Source: Streptomyces fumanus (lineage in GTDB: Bacteria > Actinomycetota > Actinomycetes > Streptomycetales > Streptomycetaceae). From it: a stretch of 64,000 nt of DNA. The stretch's first letter is position 1. Every line of letters starts with the position of its first letter. The DNA lies in the NCBI RefSeq assembly GCF_014655295.1, contig NZ_BNBI01000003.1:62001-126000 (forward strand). The letters are read 5' to 3'. Below, one piece after another: positions 54,151-62,425 of this stretch. The translations under genes were made by a program, and so were the position numbers. Under the pieces are notes generated by a model. The model was not told the DNA's origin and ran no database searches. It saw nothing but the letters and a program-made list of their open reading frames with translations.

Positions 54151-54891
54151 GTGAGCATCACGACCCTCGGCGTCATCGGCACCGGTATGGTCGGCGCCGG
54201 CGTCGCCCGCCGCGCCGTCGACGCCGGTCTGAACGTCGTCCTGAGCAACTCGCGCCATCCCGATCTGCTGGCCGGTCTCGTCGCCGAGCTGGGCGGGCGG
54301 GCCCGCGCGGCCCGCCCGGCCGACGCCGCACGGGCCGGAGACGTGGTGCTGGCGGCCGTGCCGCTGGCCGCCCACGAGCGTCTGCCGCGGGCGGAACTCG
54401 CCGGCAAGACGGTGATCGACCCGATGAACTACGCGCCCAGACCCGACTGGGCGCTCCCCGAACTCGACCGCAACGAGCTGACCTCCAGCGAACTGGTCCA
54501 GCGGCACCTCGTGGGCGCCCGGGTGGTCAAGGCACTGCACAACATCGGTCCGCGGCAACTGCTGGACCTGCACCGCCCGTCCGGCGCCCCCGACCGCACC
54601 GCGCTGCCGCTGTCCGGTGACGACCCGGACGCCAAGAAGGAGGCCGCCGACCTCCTGGACATCCTCGGCTTCGACACGGTCGACCTCGGCCCGCTGTCCG
54701 ACAGTTGGCGCAGCGAGCCCAACACCCCGCTGTACGCTCTGCCTTACGTGGGGCAGCCACCGGCCGGTCTCACCCCGCAGCAGTTCGTGACCTGGGCCCA
54801 GCAGGCACCCGGCGTCCCCGCGCCCGCCCCCCGGATCGAAGAACTGGCCGCCGCGGCGGTACGCGGACCGGCGGGCTTCCGTATGCACTGA
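54151..54891 (+). CDS. NADPH-dependent F420 reductase-like (NpdG/FNO-type) oxidoreductase
   Basis: 246 residues from the GTG at 54151 (GGAGA about 8 nt upstream; the frame opens at 54049). The N-terminal LGVIGTGMVGAGVARRAVDAG and the NSRHPD segment after the second strand are typical of NADPH-binding F420 reductase-like proteins. DPMNYAPRPDW and VKALHNIGPRQLLD are family segments too. Probably transfers hydride between NADPH and F420 or a related acceptor. Regulated with the divergent LysR gene. Confidence 0.85.
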   Translation: MSITTLGVIGTGMVGAGVARRAVDAGLNVVLSNSRHPDLLAGLVAELGGRARAARPADAARAGDVVLAAVPLAAHERLPRAELAGKTVIDPMNYAPRPDWALPELDRNELTSSELVQRHLVGARVVKALHNIGPRQLLDLHRPSGAPDRTALPLSGDDPDAKKEAADLLDILGFDTVDLGPLSDSWRSEPNTPLYALPYVGQPPAGLTPQQFVTWAQQAPGVPAPAPRIEELAAAAVRGPAGFRMH

Positions 54892-54956
54892 CACCACGCA
54901 ACCGGACGTCGGCTCAGGACCGGGCAGCAAGCCACCGCTCGACGGAGGACCACGAC

Positions 54957-55460
54957 ATGAGCGACGAGGTCGAGCGGGGCAACGGCCTCGTCCCCGTCCA
55001 CTACCACCAGTTCGCCATCAGCGACGAGGAGGGACCGGCCGGCCCCACCCTGGGCCGGCGACACAACGGCCTCGTCCAAGTCGCCGACGGGGCCCTCACC
55101 GTCCTGACCGGCATCCACACCGGCGACGTCGATGTCACCGTCAGCCTGCACCACTCCCCGCCCCCGCCCGACAGCGGCACCTGGCAGGAGATCGTCGAGG
55201 TCTCCGCGCACTCCGCATCCGGTGCCCTCATGGTCCACGGCATCATGGCCGACCTGGACGAAGACCTTCCCGTCCTGTCGTTCAACGGACCGGGCGACTA
55301 CCGTCTGCGCCTTCACGCACGCGGCCGGGACACCGCCGTCGACCTGGCCCCCGACAGCATCACCGAGTGGTACCTCATCCAGGTCTGGCCGGCCCCCACC
55401 CACGAAGCGATCGTGCTGCGCCGGACCGATGCGTACGGGGGCACGGTCCGCGCCCGCTGA
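54957..55460 (+). CDS. Conserved-looking beta-rich protein of unknown function
   Basis: 167 residues from the ATG at 54957 with GGAGG 8 nt upstream. The pattern of alternating strands (HYHQFAISDEEG, VQVADGALTVLTGIHTGDVDV, DYRLRLHARGRD, EWYLIQVWPAP) suggests a beta-sandwich. Somewhat like immunity or nuclease-inhibitor folds such as ComJ, but that is only an impression. No membrane or signal sequence. It follows the F420-reductase-like gene by 65 bp and may share its transcript. Confidence 0.65.
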   Translation: MSDEVERGNGLVPVHYHQFAISDEEGPAGPTLGRRHNGLVQVADGALTVLTGIHTGDVDVTVSLHHSPPPPDSGTWQEIVEVSAHSASGALMVHGIMADLDEDLPVLSFNGPGDYRLRLHARGRDTAVDLAPDSITEWYLIQVWPAPTHEAIVLRRTDAYGGTVRAR

Positions 55461-55654
55461 CATCGGCCCATCACCCTCCCGCCCACCGCTCGCTCGCGGG
55501 CGGGACGATGCGCGGGGTTCGGCATCCTGGTGCCGACGCTCCCGCATCTGTCGTTCCAGTCGCGGCCGTTCGTGGCGCTCAAGTTCGTGTCAATGTCAGC
55601 GTCTGGGTGCGACGGAGAGACCGACCGGAGGAGGCGACCGGGTCGGCCGCGGTG

Positions 55655-56563
55655 TCAGGTCCCGGTCGGCACCCGGTCCCGTACCCAGGATGTGAAGGAG
55701 GTGAGTGGGATGCCCAGTTCGCGGGCGTACTCCGGGCGGGCGGGCTGGGGGAACTCGTTGAGTTGGGACTGGCCGAATCCCATGGGCGGCAGGCCGGCGG
55801 CCACCGCCTCCTCCTCCGTCATGTCGGGCGCGGTCAGCTCAGCGCCCAGGCGGTGGGAGAGCGCCGCGGCGATCTCCGTCATGGTCACGCGGTCGCCGGC
55901 CAGCTCCAGTTCGACCCCGTGGAACCGTTCCGGCTCGGCGATCGCCGCCGCGGCCGCCGCGCCGATGTCGTCGACGGCGACCAGGGCGAGCACCGTCTCG
56001 GGTTTCAGCAGCGTCACCAGGCCGCCCGCCACACCGCGCGGGAAGACGATGCGCTCCGAGGGCAGCAGGTTCTCCATGAGGTAGGACGGCTTGAGGATCG
56101 TCCAGGAGGTGAAGCCCGCCTCGCGCACCCGGTCCTGGATGGTGGCCTTCGCCGTGTAGTACGGCTCCATGGCCGCCCAGCGGCCTTCGATCAGGTGGGC
56201 GTGCCGCCCGGCGCCGGAGACCGAGGTGTGGACGAACTGGGGCACCCCCGCCGCGCGGGCGCTGCGGATGAGGTGCGTGGCCTGCGTGACCTCGCCCTCG
56301 AAGCCGCGTCCGCCGATGTCGGGCATCTGGACGGAGAAGACGGCGCGAACCCCGTCGGCGGCGCGGGTCAGCGAGGCGGGGTCGTACAGGTCCCCGGTGA
56401 CCAGCTCGGCGCCGAGGGCCTCGACGGCCTTGGCCCGGTCGCTCGACGGGTCGCGGACCAGGGCCCGGACGGGCACCCCCGACCTGAGGAGGGCGCGGGC
56501 GGTGGCACCGCCCTGGCGGCCGGTCGCGCCGGTGACCAGGACGGGTGCGGGGGATGCGGGCAT
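55655..56563 (-). CDS. NmrA-like NAD(P)-binding protein
   Basis: 302 residues. VLVTGATGRQGGATARALL (GATGxxG) and VSVSGAGRHAHLIEGRW-type centre (HTSVSGAGRH) identify atypical SDRs of the NmrA/HSCARG family, redox sensors or quinone reductases. A late TSWTILKPSYLMENLL is also typical. The start ATG at 56563 has GGAGG 6 nt upstream. Divergent from a TetR gene across a 29-bp palindrome that must cover its promoter. Confidence 0.9.
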   Translation of the reverse strand: MPASPAPVLVTGATGRQGGATARALLRSGVPVRALVRDPSSDRAKAVEALGAELVTGDLYDPASLTRAADGVRAVFSVQMPDIGGRGFEGEVTQATHLIRSARAAGVPQFVHTSVSGAGRHAHLIEGRWAAMEPYYTAKATIQDRVREAGFTSWTILKPSYLMENLLPSERIVFPRGVAGGLVTLLKPETVLALVAVDDIGAAAAAAIAEPERFHGVELELAGDRVTMTEIAAALSHRLGAELTAPDMTEEEAVAAGLPPMGFGQSQLNEFPQPARPEYARELGIPLTSFTSWVRDRVPTGT

Positions 56564-56587
56564 GGGAGTCCTCCAGAATCGGGGCGC

Positions 56588-56616
56588 AGCTAAGTGGCGG
56601 GGCCCGCCATTTAGCT
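56588..56616. promoter_or_regulatory. 29-bp TetR operator
   Basis: Arms of 13 bp (56588-56600, AGCTAAGTGGCGG; 56604-56616, CCGCCATTTAGCT) around GGC, with one mismatch. A further half site CCGCCAGTTAGC lies at 56639-56650 close to the TetR start. It fits repression of both divergent genes. Confidence 0.8.
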
Positions 56617-56668
56617 GCCGGGTACGATACGGAGGCCCCCGCCAGTTAGCAACCGGAGAAGAGGACCC

Positions 56669-57232
56669 GTGGCCGACCAGCAGCGCGCCGACGCACGGCG
56701 CAACTACGCGCGGATCCTCGCCGTGGCCGAGCAGGAGGTCGCCGCCCACGGCGCCGATGCCTCGCTGGAACGGATCGCCCGCGTCGCAGGTGTCGGCTCG
56801 GCGACGGTGCGCCGGCACTTCCCCGGCAGACGCGCCCTGTTGCGGGCCGTGTTCGCCGAGCGGATCGAGGCGCTGAGCGCCCGCGCGGCCGCCCTCACCG
56901 ACGCCGCCGACCCCGCGGCGGCGCTGCGCGACTGGCTGGCCGCGCTCACCGACTACGCCGCCTCGGCGCGCGGCATGGCCGACGCGCTGGCCCAGGACCG
57001 GCTCACCGAGCCGGAGGACGTGCAGTCCTGCGCGGCGAAACTCGCCGGGGCGCTCGAACCGCTGGTAGAACGCGCCGCCAGGGCGGGCGCGGTGACAGCG
57101 GACGTGACCGCCGCCGACCTGATCACACTGGTGACCGGCATCGCCCTCGCCACGGAACACCACCCCGACCCGGCGGCCGAGGCCCACCGGCTGCTCGACC
57201 TGACCTGGCGCGGAACCGGCAGCGCGGCGTAG
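56669..57232 (+). CDS. TetR-family transcriptional regulator
   Basis: 187 residues. The HTH (ILAVAEQEVAAHGADASLERIARVAGVGSATVRRHFPGRRAL in segments) is at the N-terminus, followed by a TetR_C-type helical domain. A GTG start at 56669 with GGAGAAGAGG upstream. Probably represses the divergent NmrA-like gene; the ligand is unknown. Confidence 0.9.
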   Translation: MADQQRADARRNYARILAVAEQEVAAHGADASLERIARVAGVGSATVRRHFPGRRALLRAVFAERIEALSARAAALTDAADPAAALRDWLAALTDYAASARGMADALAQDRLTEPEDVQSCAAKLAGALEPLVERAARAGAVTADVTAADLITLVTGIALATEHHPDPAAEAHRLLDLTWRGTGSAA

Positions 57233-57518
57233 GGATTTCGCCGGCGCGGGGCGTCGCTCGGGTCATGGTCGCGGTCGGCGCGGGACGGCACAGCGGGCGA
57301 TACCCAGGGTCGTGAAGCATCCAAGTTGCGGAGCCGTGTTTGCATAAATGCAGGTCACGCGCTTGTCCGGTACGCGTCAAGGATGAAGTTTCGCGCACGG
57401 CCCCAGAGTTGGACCCGTCCTCTATAGAGTGAGCGCGATGGGCCGTTCTCCGCTGCTTCACGTCCCGGCCGGCCGGGCGTGGAGGCCGACCGATCCTCCC
57501 GCCCGGGGGGAGAAGCGC

Positions 57519-57614
57519 ATGGTCGAGAACGAACCGCCGGACTACGGCCGGTGGGCCTTCTACGTCGCCTGTATGGATCTAGCCATCCAACTGGCGAACT
57601 GGCTCACCTCGTAG
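57519..57614 (+). CDS. 31-residue ORF, possible small protein
   Basis: Within the gap 57233-57838. An ATG at 57519 follows GGGGGGAGAAG at RBS distance and encodes MVENEPPDYGRWAFYVACMD plus LAIQLANWLTS. The composition (Trp, Tyr, aromatic and hydrophobic, amphipathic C-terminus) is unlike a random shadow frame. The frame is open upstream to 57429. A TATAGAGT box at about 57422 could be a -10 element. The rest of the gap shows no gene. Confidence 0.4.
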   Translation: MVENEPPDYGRWAFYVACMDLAIQLANWLTS

Positions 57615-57838
57615 CCCGGCGGGTCCGTCGCAGTGGCCGCTTCCTGACGGGAGCGGCCACTCCCTGTACCCGGTCGATACGTTCCGGCCGCATCGGTTCG
57701 GGCGGTGCCCGCCCCGACGTATCCGCGAACGCATTACCTGGCGCCCTGCCAACATACCCACTCGGTTACGGCATCGCCCAGAGAACCGAAGCTCCTTTAC
57801 GTGAATGGCTTTACGTCATCATCTTTCAGGGATGCTTA

Positions 57839-58312
57839 TTACGCCGATCCGCGTCCCGCCTGCTCCAGGGCGGCTTCGTAGGCGTGCAGGGCGGTGATGA
57901 CCGTGGCGCGTTCCTCGGGGGCGAGAGCGCGCATGACGCGCTCCCAGGCGGAGGCGTTGCCGGAGAGCCATTCGCCGATGGGTGCGGCGTAGGCGGAGGC
58001 GATGGCGATGATGCGGCGGCGGCGGTCGGCGGGGTCGGCGGTGCGCTCCAGGATGCCCAGCCGTGACAGTTCGCTCACCATCAGGCTGACGGTCGTCGGG
58101 GCCACCTCCAACCGGGCGGCCAGGTCGTTGACGCTGGTGGGGCCGTCGTACTCCAGGTGGGCCAGCAGCGCGAGGTGCCGGGGTGCCAGGTCCAGGCCCT
58201 GGAGCGCCGGGGGGATGGGCAGGCGCTTGGCACGGCCGACGAGCCGTGGCATGAGCAGCAGCAGGGTGCGGACGGCCTCGTCCACGGCAGGTCCGTTCGA
58301 TTCCGTGGACAT
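57839..58312 (-). CDS. MarR-family transcriptional regulator
   Basis: 157 residues. The winged HTH is LALLAHLEYDGPTSVNDLAARLEVAPTTVSLMVSELSRLGILER (in parts) with the wing TADPADRRRRIIAI. Divergent from a tautomerase-like gene, with a perfect 13-bp palindrome between the starts. Probably represses that gene and senses a phenolic or similar ligand. Confidence 0.9.
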   Translation of the reverse strand: MSTESNGPAVDEAVRTLLLLMPRLVGRAKRLPIPPALQGLDLAPRHLALLAHLEYDGPTSVNDLAARLEVAPTTVSLMVSELSRLGILERTADPADRRRRIIAIASAYAAPIGEWLSGNASAWERVMRALAPEERATVITALHAYEAALEQAGRGSA

Positions 58313-58339
58313 CGGTCACCTCTCCAGATAGCTTGAGAA

Positions 58340-58352
58340 ACAAAGGCTTTGT
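58340..58352. promoter_or_regulatory. MarR operator ACAAAG-G-CTTTGT
   Basis: A perfect palindrome in the 63-bp intergenic region. An outer GCTT (58331-58334) and AAGC (58353-58356) extend the symmetry. Its position blocks both promoters. Confidence 0.7.
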
Positions 58353-58375
58353 AAGCAAAGGGAATGAGGGCGACT

Positions 58376-58756
58376 ATGCCGCATCTGACCGTTCACCTTC
58401 CAGAGGACAGGCTGGCCGGCAAGGAACCCCTCCTCATCGCCGCACTGACCGACGCGATCGTCGACGTCTACGGCGACTGGGCCCGCGACCACGTGAGCAT
58501 CCGCCTGTCCGCAGTCCCCGCGGGCCGTTTCGCGCGGGGCGGCAGAGCCGTGGACGCGAGCGCCTCGGTGGTCCTGGGCGTCCGCGCCGGCGTCTTCGAC
58601 CGCCCCGACGCCGCACAGATCACCACGCGCCTCGGCACCGCGCTCACCGACGCGATCACGCGTGCCGTCGGCGACGACCTCCGCGCCGGCACCATGGTCG
58701 AACTCGTGGCGTCACCGCCGGAACGCACCTTCGTCGGCGGCGCGCCGACCGCATGA
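58376..58756 (+). CDS. Tautomerase-like protein
   Basis: 126 residues starting MPHLTVHLPEDRLAG; Pro2 is the presumed catalytic base. LLIAALTDAIVDVYGDWARDHVSIRLSAVP (in parts) resembles the beta-alpha-beta unit of 4-oxalocrotonate tautomerase. The start ATG at 58376 has GAGGG 5 nt upstream; an ATG at 58364 is also in frame. Divergent from MarR. Substrate unknown. Confidence 0.78.
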   Translation: MPHLTVHLPEDRLAGKEPLLIAALTDAIVDVYGDWARDHVSIRLSAVPAGRFARGGRAVDASASVVLGVRAGVFDRPDAAQITTRLGTALTDAITRAVGDDLRAGTMVELVASPPERTFVGGAPTA

Positions 58757-58894
58757 TCCTCTCGGCTCGGCCGCCTCACGGCCGGCTGCTTGCCCTGCGG
58801 CCGCGGGTCGGGGCGGCCTTGTCCGGCCGAGCCCGGCCGTCTCGCCGGGGAAGGCGATACAGGGGATCAGGCCCGGCCGGGAGCCGGAGGGGCC

Positions 58895-59305
58895 TCAGTC
58901 GGTCTCCATCAGTTCCTTCAGCCGGGCCAGGTCGGCGGCGACCATGCCGGCGTCACGCTCGAAGTCGGCGTCGCTCATGCCCGGCCGTCGGCGGAGGGTG
59001 AACACCACTTCGCTTCCCGTGCCGTTGGCGATCACCCGGACCGGGTTGTAGACGGTCTCGCCGTTGGGCAGCGTGACATGGTGGTCGAAGACGCCCAGTT
59101 CGTTGCGCGGCGCGAAGGTGATCTCGACCCGTCCCATGGGGGAAGACTCCGCGACCCAGCGGTCCTCGACCTTCTCGATGGAGCCTCCCAGGCCGTTGGC
59201 CCACGCGGGCAGGTTGGCCGGGTCGGATGCATAGGCGTAGACGGCGTCGGCGGTGCGGTCGATGCAGGTACTGAGATGACGTGATGCTTCACCGGTGTGG
59301 TCCAT
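58895..59305 (-). CDS. SRPBCC-family (START-like) protein
   Basis: 136 residues. TCIDRTADAVYAYASDPANLPAWANGLGGSIEKV and MGRVEITFAPRNELGVFDHHV fit the SRPBCC/polyketide-cyclase-like fold that binds hydrophobic ligands. The ATG at 59305 begins MDHTGEASRHL; the much longer open frame to 60424 is antisense shadow of the dehydrogenase gene. The RBS is weak. Function not assigned. Confidence 0.8.
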   Translation of the reverse strand: MDHTGEASRHLSTCIDRTADAVYAYASDPANLPAWANGLGGSIEKVEDRWVAESSPMGRVEITFAPRNELGVFDHHVTLPNGETVYNPVRVIANGTGSEVVFTLRRRPGMSDADFERDAGMVAADLARLKELMETD

Positions 59306-59455
59306 GGCCGGAACGGTAACGGACCACGGCCGCCGTCCTCTTGAACGGATCGGACGCGCAGGCACTGCTCCGCCGCATACGTGCCCCACGCGGGTGCAGG
59401 CGGTGCCGGGCATGTGCGGAGGGGGCGTGCCCATCGGGGTCGGGCGAGCGCGCTC

Positions 59456-59487
59456 GGGCGCCGGACGGTCGGTCACGTCCGGCGCCC
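59456..59487 (-). terminator. Hairpin terminator
   Basis: A perfect 11-bp stem (GGGCGCCGGAC with GTCCGGCGCCC) and a 10-nt loop, 25 bp after the stop of the alcohol dehydrogenase gene. Confidence 0.75.
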
Positions 59488-59511
59488 GTCGCGTGGTGTG
59501 CGACCGCTCGC

Positions 59512-60534
59512 TCAGGGCTTCAGGAGGGCCTTGATGGCGCGTCGTTCGTCCATGGCCCGGTAGGCGTCGGCGACCTGTTCGAGCGGCAGGGTGAGGTCGA
59601 AGACCCTGCCGGGGTCTATGCGGCCGGTGAGCACGCGGTCGATCAGGTCGGGCAGGAACTCCCGGACGGGGGCGGGGCCGCCGCGCAGGCCGACGTGGGA
59701 GTAGAACAGTTCGGTGCCGTCCACCGCCACGCCATGGGGGACGCCGACGAAGCCGATGTTGCCGCCGGGCCGCGTGGAGCGCAGCGCCTGCCGCATGGAC
59801 TGCTCGGTGCCCACGCACTCCAGGACGCGGTCGGCGCCGATGCCGCCGGTCATCTCCTTGACGCGGGCGACGCCTTCCTCGTCGCGCTCGGCGACGATGT
59901 CGGTGGCCCCGAACTCGCGGGCCAGTTTCTGCCGGGGCTCGTGCCGGGACATGGCGATGATCCGGGACGCGCCCAGTTCCTTCGCGGCGATGACCGCGCA
60001 CAGGCCGACCGCGCCGTCGCCGACCACCGCGACCGTGTCGCCGGGCCCTACCTCGGCGGCGACCGCCGCGTACCAGCCGGTGCCCATCACGTCGGAGCAG
60101 GCCAGCAGACTGGGTATGTGCTCCTCGGCCGGCTGGTCGGGCGTGGCGACCAGGGTGCCGTCCGCGAGCGGGATGCGGATCCTCTCGGCCTGGCAGCCCC
60201 CCGCGCCGACGAACTCGCGGTGCAGGCAGTTGGTCTGGTAGCCGTTGCGGCAGTTGGCGCAGGTGTTGTCCGAGGCGAAGAAGGAGCCGACGACGAACTG
60301 GCCCGGTCGCAGGGTGCTCACCTCGCCGCCGACTTCCTCGACGATGCCGACGTACTCGTGACCGAACGGCGTCGGCCCCTCGACCGGGTTGATGCCGCGG
60401 TAGTCCCACAGGTCCGAGCCACACACACAGGTGGCGACGGTACGGATCACCGCGTCCGCCGGGTCGATGATCTTCGGGTCGTCGCGCTCCTCGAAGCGGA
60501 CGTCCCCGGGGGCGTGGAGAACGGCTCCGCGCAT
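59512..60534 (-). CDS. Zinc-dependent alcohol dehydrogenase (MDR)
   Basis: 340 residues. Catalytic zinc: Cys38 region in TCVCGSDLWDYRG and GHEYVGIVEEVG. A structural-zinc-like Cys cluster lies in SDNTCANCRNGYQTNC. NAD(P) site: VAVVGDGAVGLCAVIAAKELGA. The ATG at 60534 has AAGGAG 7 nt upstream. A short ORF with its own RBS (60567-60668) precedes it by 32 bp, probably on the same mRNA. The substrate is unknown; the family oxidises small alcohols or reduces aldehydes. Confidence 0.92.
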   Translation of the reverse strand: MRGAVLHAPGDVRFEERDDPKIIDPADAVIRTVATCVCGSDLWDYRGINPVEGPTPFGHEYVGIVEEVGGEVSTLRPGQFVVGSFFASDNTCANCRNGYQTNCLHREFVGAGGCQAERIRIPLADGTLVATPDQPAEEHIPSLLACSDVMGTGWYAAVAAEVGPGDTVAVVGDGAVGLCAVIAAKELGASRIIAMSRHEPRQKLAREFGATDIVAERDEEGVARVKEMTGGIGADRVLECVGTEQSMRQALRSTRPGGNIGFVGVPHGVAVDGTELFYSHVGLRGGPAPVREFLPDLIDRVLTGRIDPGRVFDLTLPLEQVADAYRAMDERRAIKALLKP

Positions 60535-60566
60535 GATGGTGCTCCTTACGGTCGTGCGGGTGGGGT

Positions 60567-60668
60567 TCAGCGGCGGGTGCTCACGCGCGGACCGGCGTAC
60601 TCGTCGCCGCTCACGCGCTTGAGCCGGTCGACCTCGTCGGTCTCCCACAGCGCGATGTGTGTGTCCAT
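60567..60668 (-). CDS. 33-residue peptide ORF ahead of the alcohol dehydrogenase
   Basis: An ATG at 60668 with GAGGAG 7 nt upstream encodes MDTHIALWETDEVDRLKRV plus SGDEYAGPRVSTRR. The RBS is stronger than those of most genes here. Charged, with one Trp and no Cys. It might be a conserved small protein, a leader ORF for the dehydrogenase, or a peptide precursor. No family recognised. Confidence 0.5.
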   Translation of the reverse strand: MDTHIALWETDEVDRLKRVSGDEYAGPRVSTRR

Positions 60669-60988
60669 CGGGCGACTCCTCGGCTCTCGAACGGTAGGGA
60701 ATCCGGGCACTGCCACTTCTGTGGCCGAGTACCCGTCCCGGCAGCGGCCACCACCGAGGAAACCGCAGGTCACATGCGGGCGGAAGGTACGGTCGTCACA
60801 CGCACCGAGGCCGGGCGGGCGGCGCCCGGCGACAGCGGTCCACGGAACTGCCCGCACGCCCCGGCACCGGGGCCCCAGCGCCCGTACCGCGCTCACCGCC
60901 GAGGCCGTCCAGTCGTCCACCTCTTAGAAAAGGTCCCGTCCTCGACGGCCGGCTCGCGGCCTCCCCGACGGTGATGTTGTGCAGATTC

Positions 60989-61017
60989 TTGACGGCAGTG
61001 ACGTTTCTACCTAGGTT
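60989..61017 (+). promoter_or_regulatory. Sigma-70-type promoter of the MHS transporter gene
   Basis: TTGACG (60989-60994), 17 bp, TAGGTT (61012-61017), about 35 bp before the GTG start. Spacing and hexamers fit the principal sigma factor. The rest of the 60669-61051 gap shows no gene beyond presumed promoters for both directions. Confidence 0.6.
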
Positions 61018-61051
61018 CCTCCTGCGTCGGCAACAGCCTCAGGAGCCCATC

Positions 61052-62425
61052 GTGCAGATGTCCCCCTCCCCTTCCGCAGCCGGTCAACCCTCGGACGGCA
61101 ACCGCCAGTTGCGTCGCGTGGCCCTGTCGGGCCTGCTCGGCACCGCCGTCGAGTTCTACGACTTCCTCGTGTACGGCACGGTCGCCGCGCTCGTCTTCGG
61201 AGATCTGTTCTTCCCCGGCGCCGACCCCGCGGTCGGCACCATCGCCGCCTTCGGCACGTTCGCCGCCGGTTATGTGGCCCGCCCGCTGGGCGGCATCGTC
61301 TTCGGCCACTTCGGCGACCGGATCGGCCGCAAGTCGATGATGCTGCTGACCATGGCCCTGATGGGCTGCGGCAGCTTCCTCATCGGCGTACTGCCGACCT
61401 ACGACACCATCGGTGTGTGGGCGCCGGTCCTGCTCGTGGCCCTGCGCGTGGTGCAGGGGCTGGCCATCGGCGGCGAGTGGGGAGGCGCCACGCTCATGGT
61501 CGTCGAGCACGCCGAGCGGGGGCACAGTGCCCGGCGCGGCCTGTGGTCCAGCGCCACCCAGCTCGGTGCCCCGCTCGGCTCGGTGCTGTCCACGGGCGTG
61601 GTCACGCTGGTCTCCTCGCTGCCCGACGACGACTTCCGTACGTGGGGCTGGCGGGTGCCGTTCCTGCTCAGCATCCTGCTGCTGGCGGTCGGTCTGTTCG
61701 TCCGGCTGAAGGTCGCGGAGAGCCCGCTGTTCGAGCAGGTGAAGCCGGAGCCGGCCGCGCGGCCGCCGATCGTGGCGGTGCTGCGCCGCCCGGTGCCGGT
61801 GCTGCGCGCGGCCGGGGCGGGCATCGGCGCGTTCACCGCCCAGTCACTGCTGGCCAGCTTCATGATCTCGTACGCCGTCGACCACGGTTACAGCCGGCCG
61901 CAGGTGCTCACCGCCGTGACCGCCGCCTCGTGCGTCGCGCTGCTCGCGCTGCCCGCGGCCTCCGCGCTGTCCGACCGGGTCGGTCGGCGTCCGGTGGTAC
62001 TGGCCGGGGCGATCGCCTCGGCGGCGCTCGCCTTCCCGGTGCTCGCCCTGGTGGACTCCGGCTCCCCCGGCCTGCTGATCCTGGCCCTCGTACTCGGCCA
62101 CGGCCTCGCCCAGTCCACGATGTACGCGCCGCTGGGCGCCCTGCTCACCGAGATGTTCGGCACCGAGGTCCGCTACACCGGCGCCTCCCTGGGCTACCAG
62201 AGCGCGACCCTGATCGGCGCGGGCTTCTCCCCGCTCATCGCGAGCAGTCTGGTCGCCTCCGGCGGCGGTGGCAGCACCCCGGTCTCCCTGCTGCTGTGCT
62301 GCGGCGCGGCGATCACCGCGCTCACCGTGTGGCAACTGCGCGAGACCCGGACGAACACCCTGGGCGCCCCCGCGCCCGGCACCACGACGACCAGCACGTC
62401 CAGCCCCGAAGGGACCCTCCGTTGA
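61052..62425 (+). CDS. MFS transporter, metabolite:H+ symporter (MHS) type
   Basis: 457 residues with 12 membrane helices. LLGTAVEFYDFLVYG in helix 1, the loop GHFGDRIGRKSMM, VQGLAIGGEWGGATLMV, and LSDRVGRRPVV after helix 6 are signatures of the MHS family (shikimate, citrate, alpha-ketoglutarate or osmolyte uptake). A GTG start at 61052 has AGGAG 6 nt upstream; the frame opens at 60971. The stop overlaps the following hydrolase start (TTGA). Confidence 0.88.
   Translation: MQMSPSPSAAGQPSDGNRQLRRVALSGLLGTAVEFYDFLVYGTVAALVFGDLFFPGADPAVGTIAAFGTFAAGYVARPLGGIVFGHFGDRIGRKSMMLLTMALMGCGSFLIGVLPTYDTIGVWAPVLLVALRVVQGLAIGGEWGGATLMVVEHAERGHSARRGLWSSATQLGAPLGSVLSTGVVTLVSSLPDDDFRTWGWRVPFLLSILLLAVGLFVRLKVAESPLFEQVKPEPAARPPIVAVLRRPVPVLRAAGAGIGAFTAQSLLASFMISYAVDHGYSRPQVLTAVTAASCVALLALPAASALSDRVGRRPVVLAGAIASAALAFPVLALVDSGSPGLLILALVLGHGLAQSTMYAPLGALLTEMFGTEVRYTGASLGYQSATLIGAGFSPLIASSLVASGGGGSTPVSLLLCCGAAITALTVWQLRETRTNTLGAPAPGTTTTSTSSPEGTLR

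Noticed and set aside
58895..60424. A 509-codon minus-strand ORF joined to the SRPBCC gene
   Set aside because: Its first 370 codons run out of frame through the alcohol dehydrogenase and intergenic DNA; only the last 136 residues look like a protein.
60567..60668. Mycofactocin precursor (MftA) for the alcohol dehydrogenase
   Set aside because: The peptide does not end in the Val-Tyr motif that MftA needs and no mft maturation genes are present.
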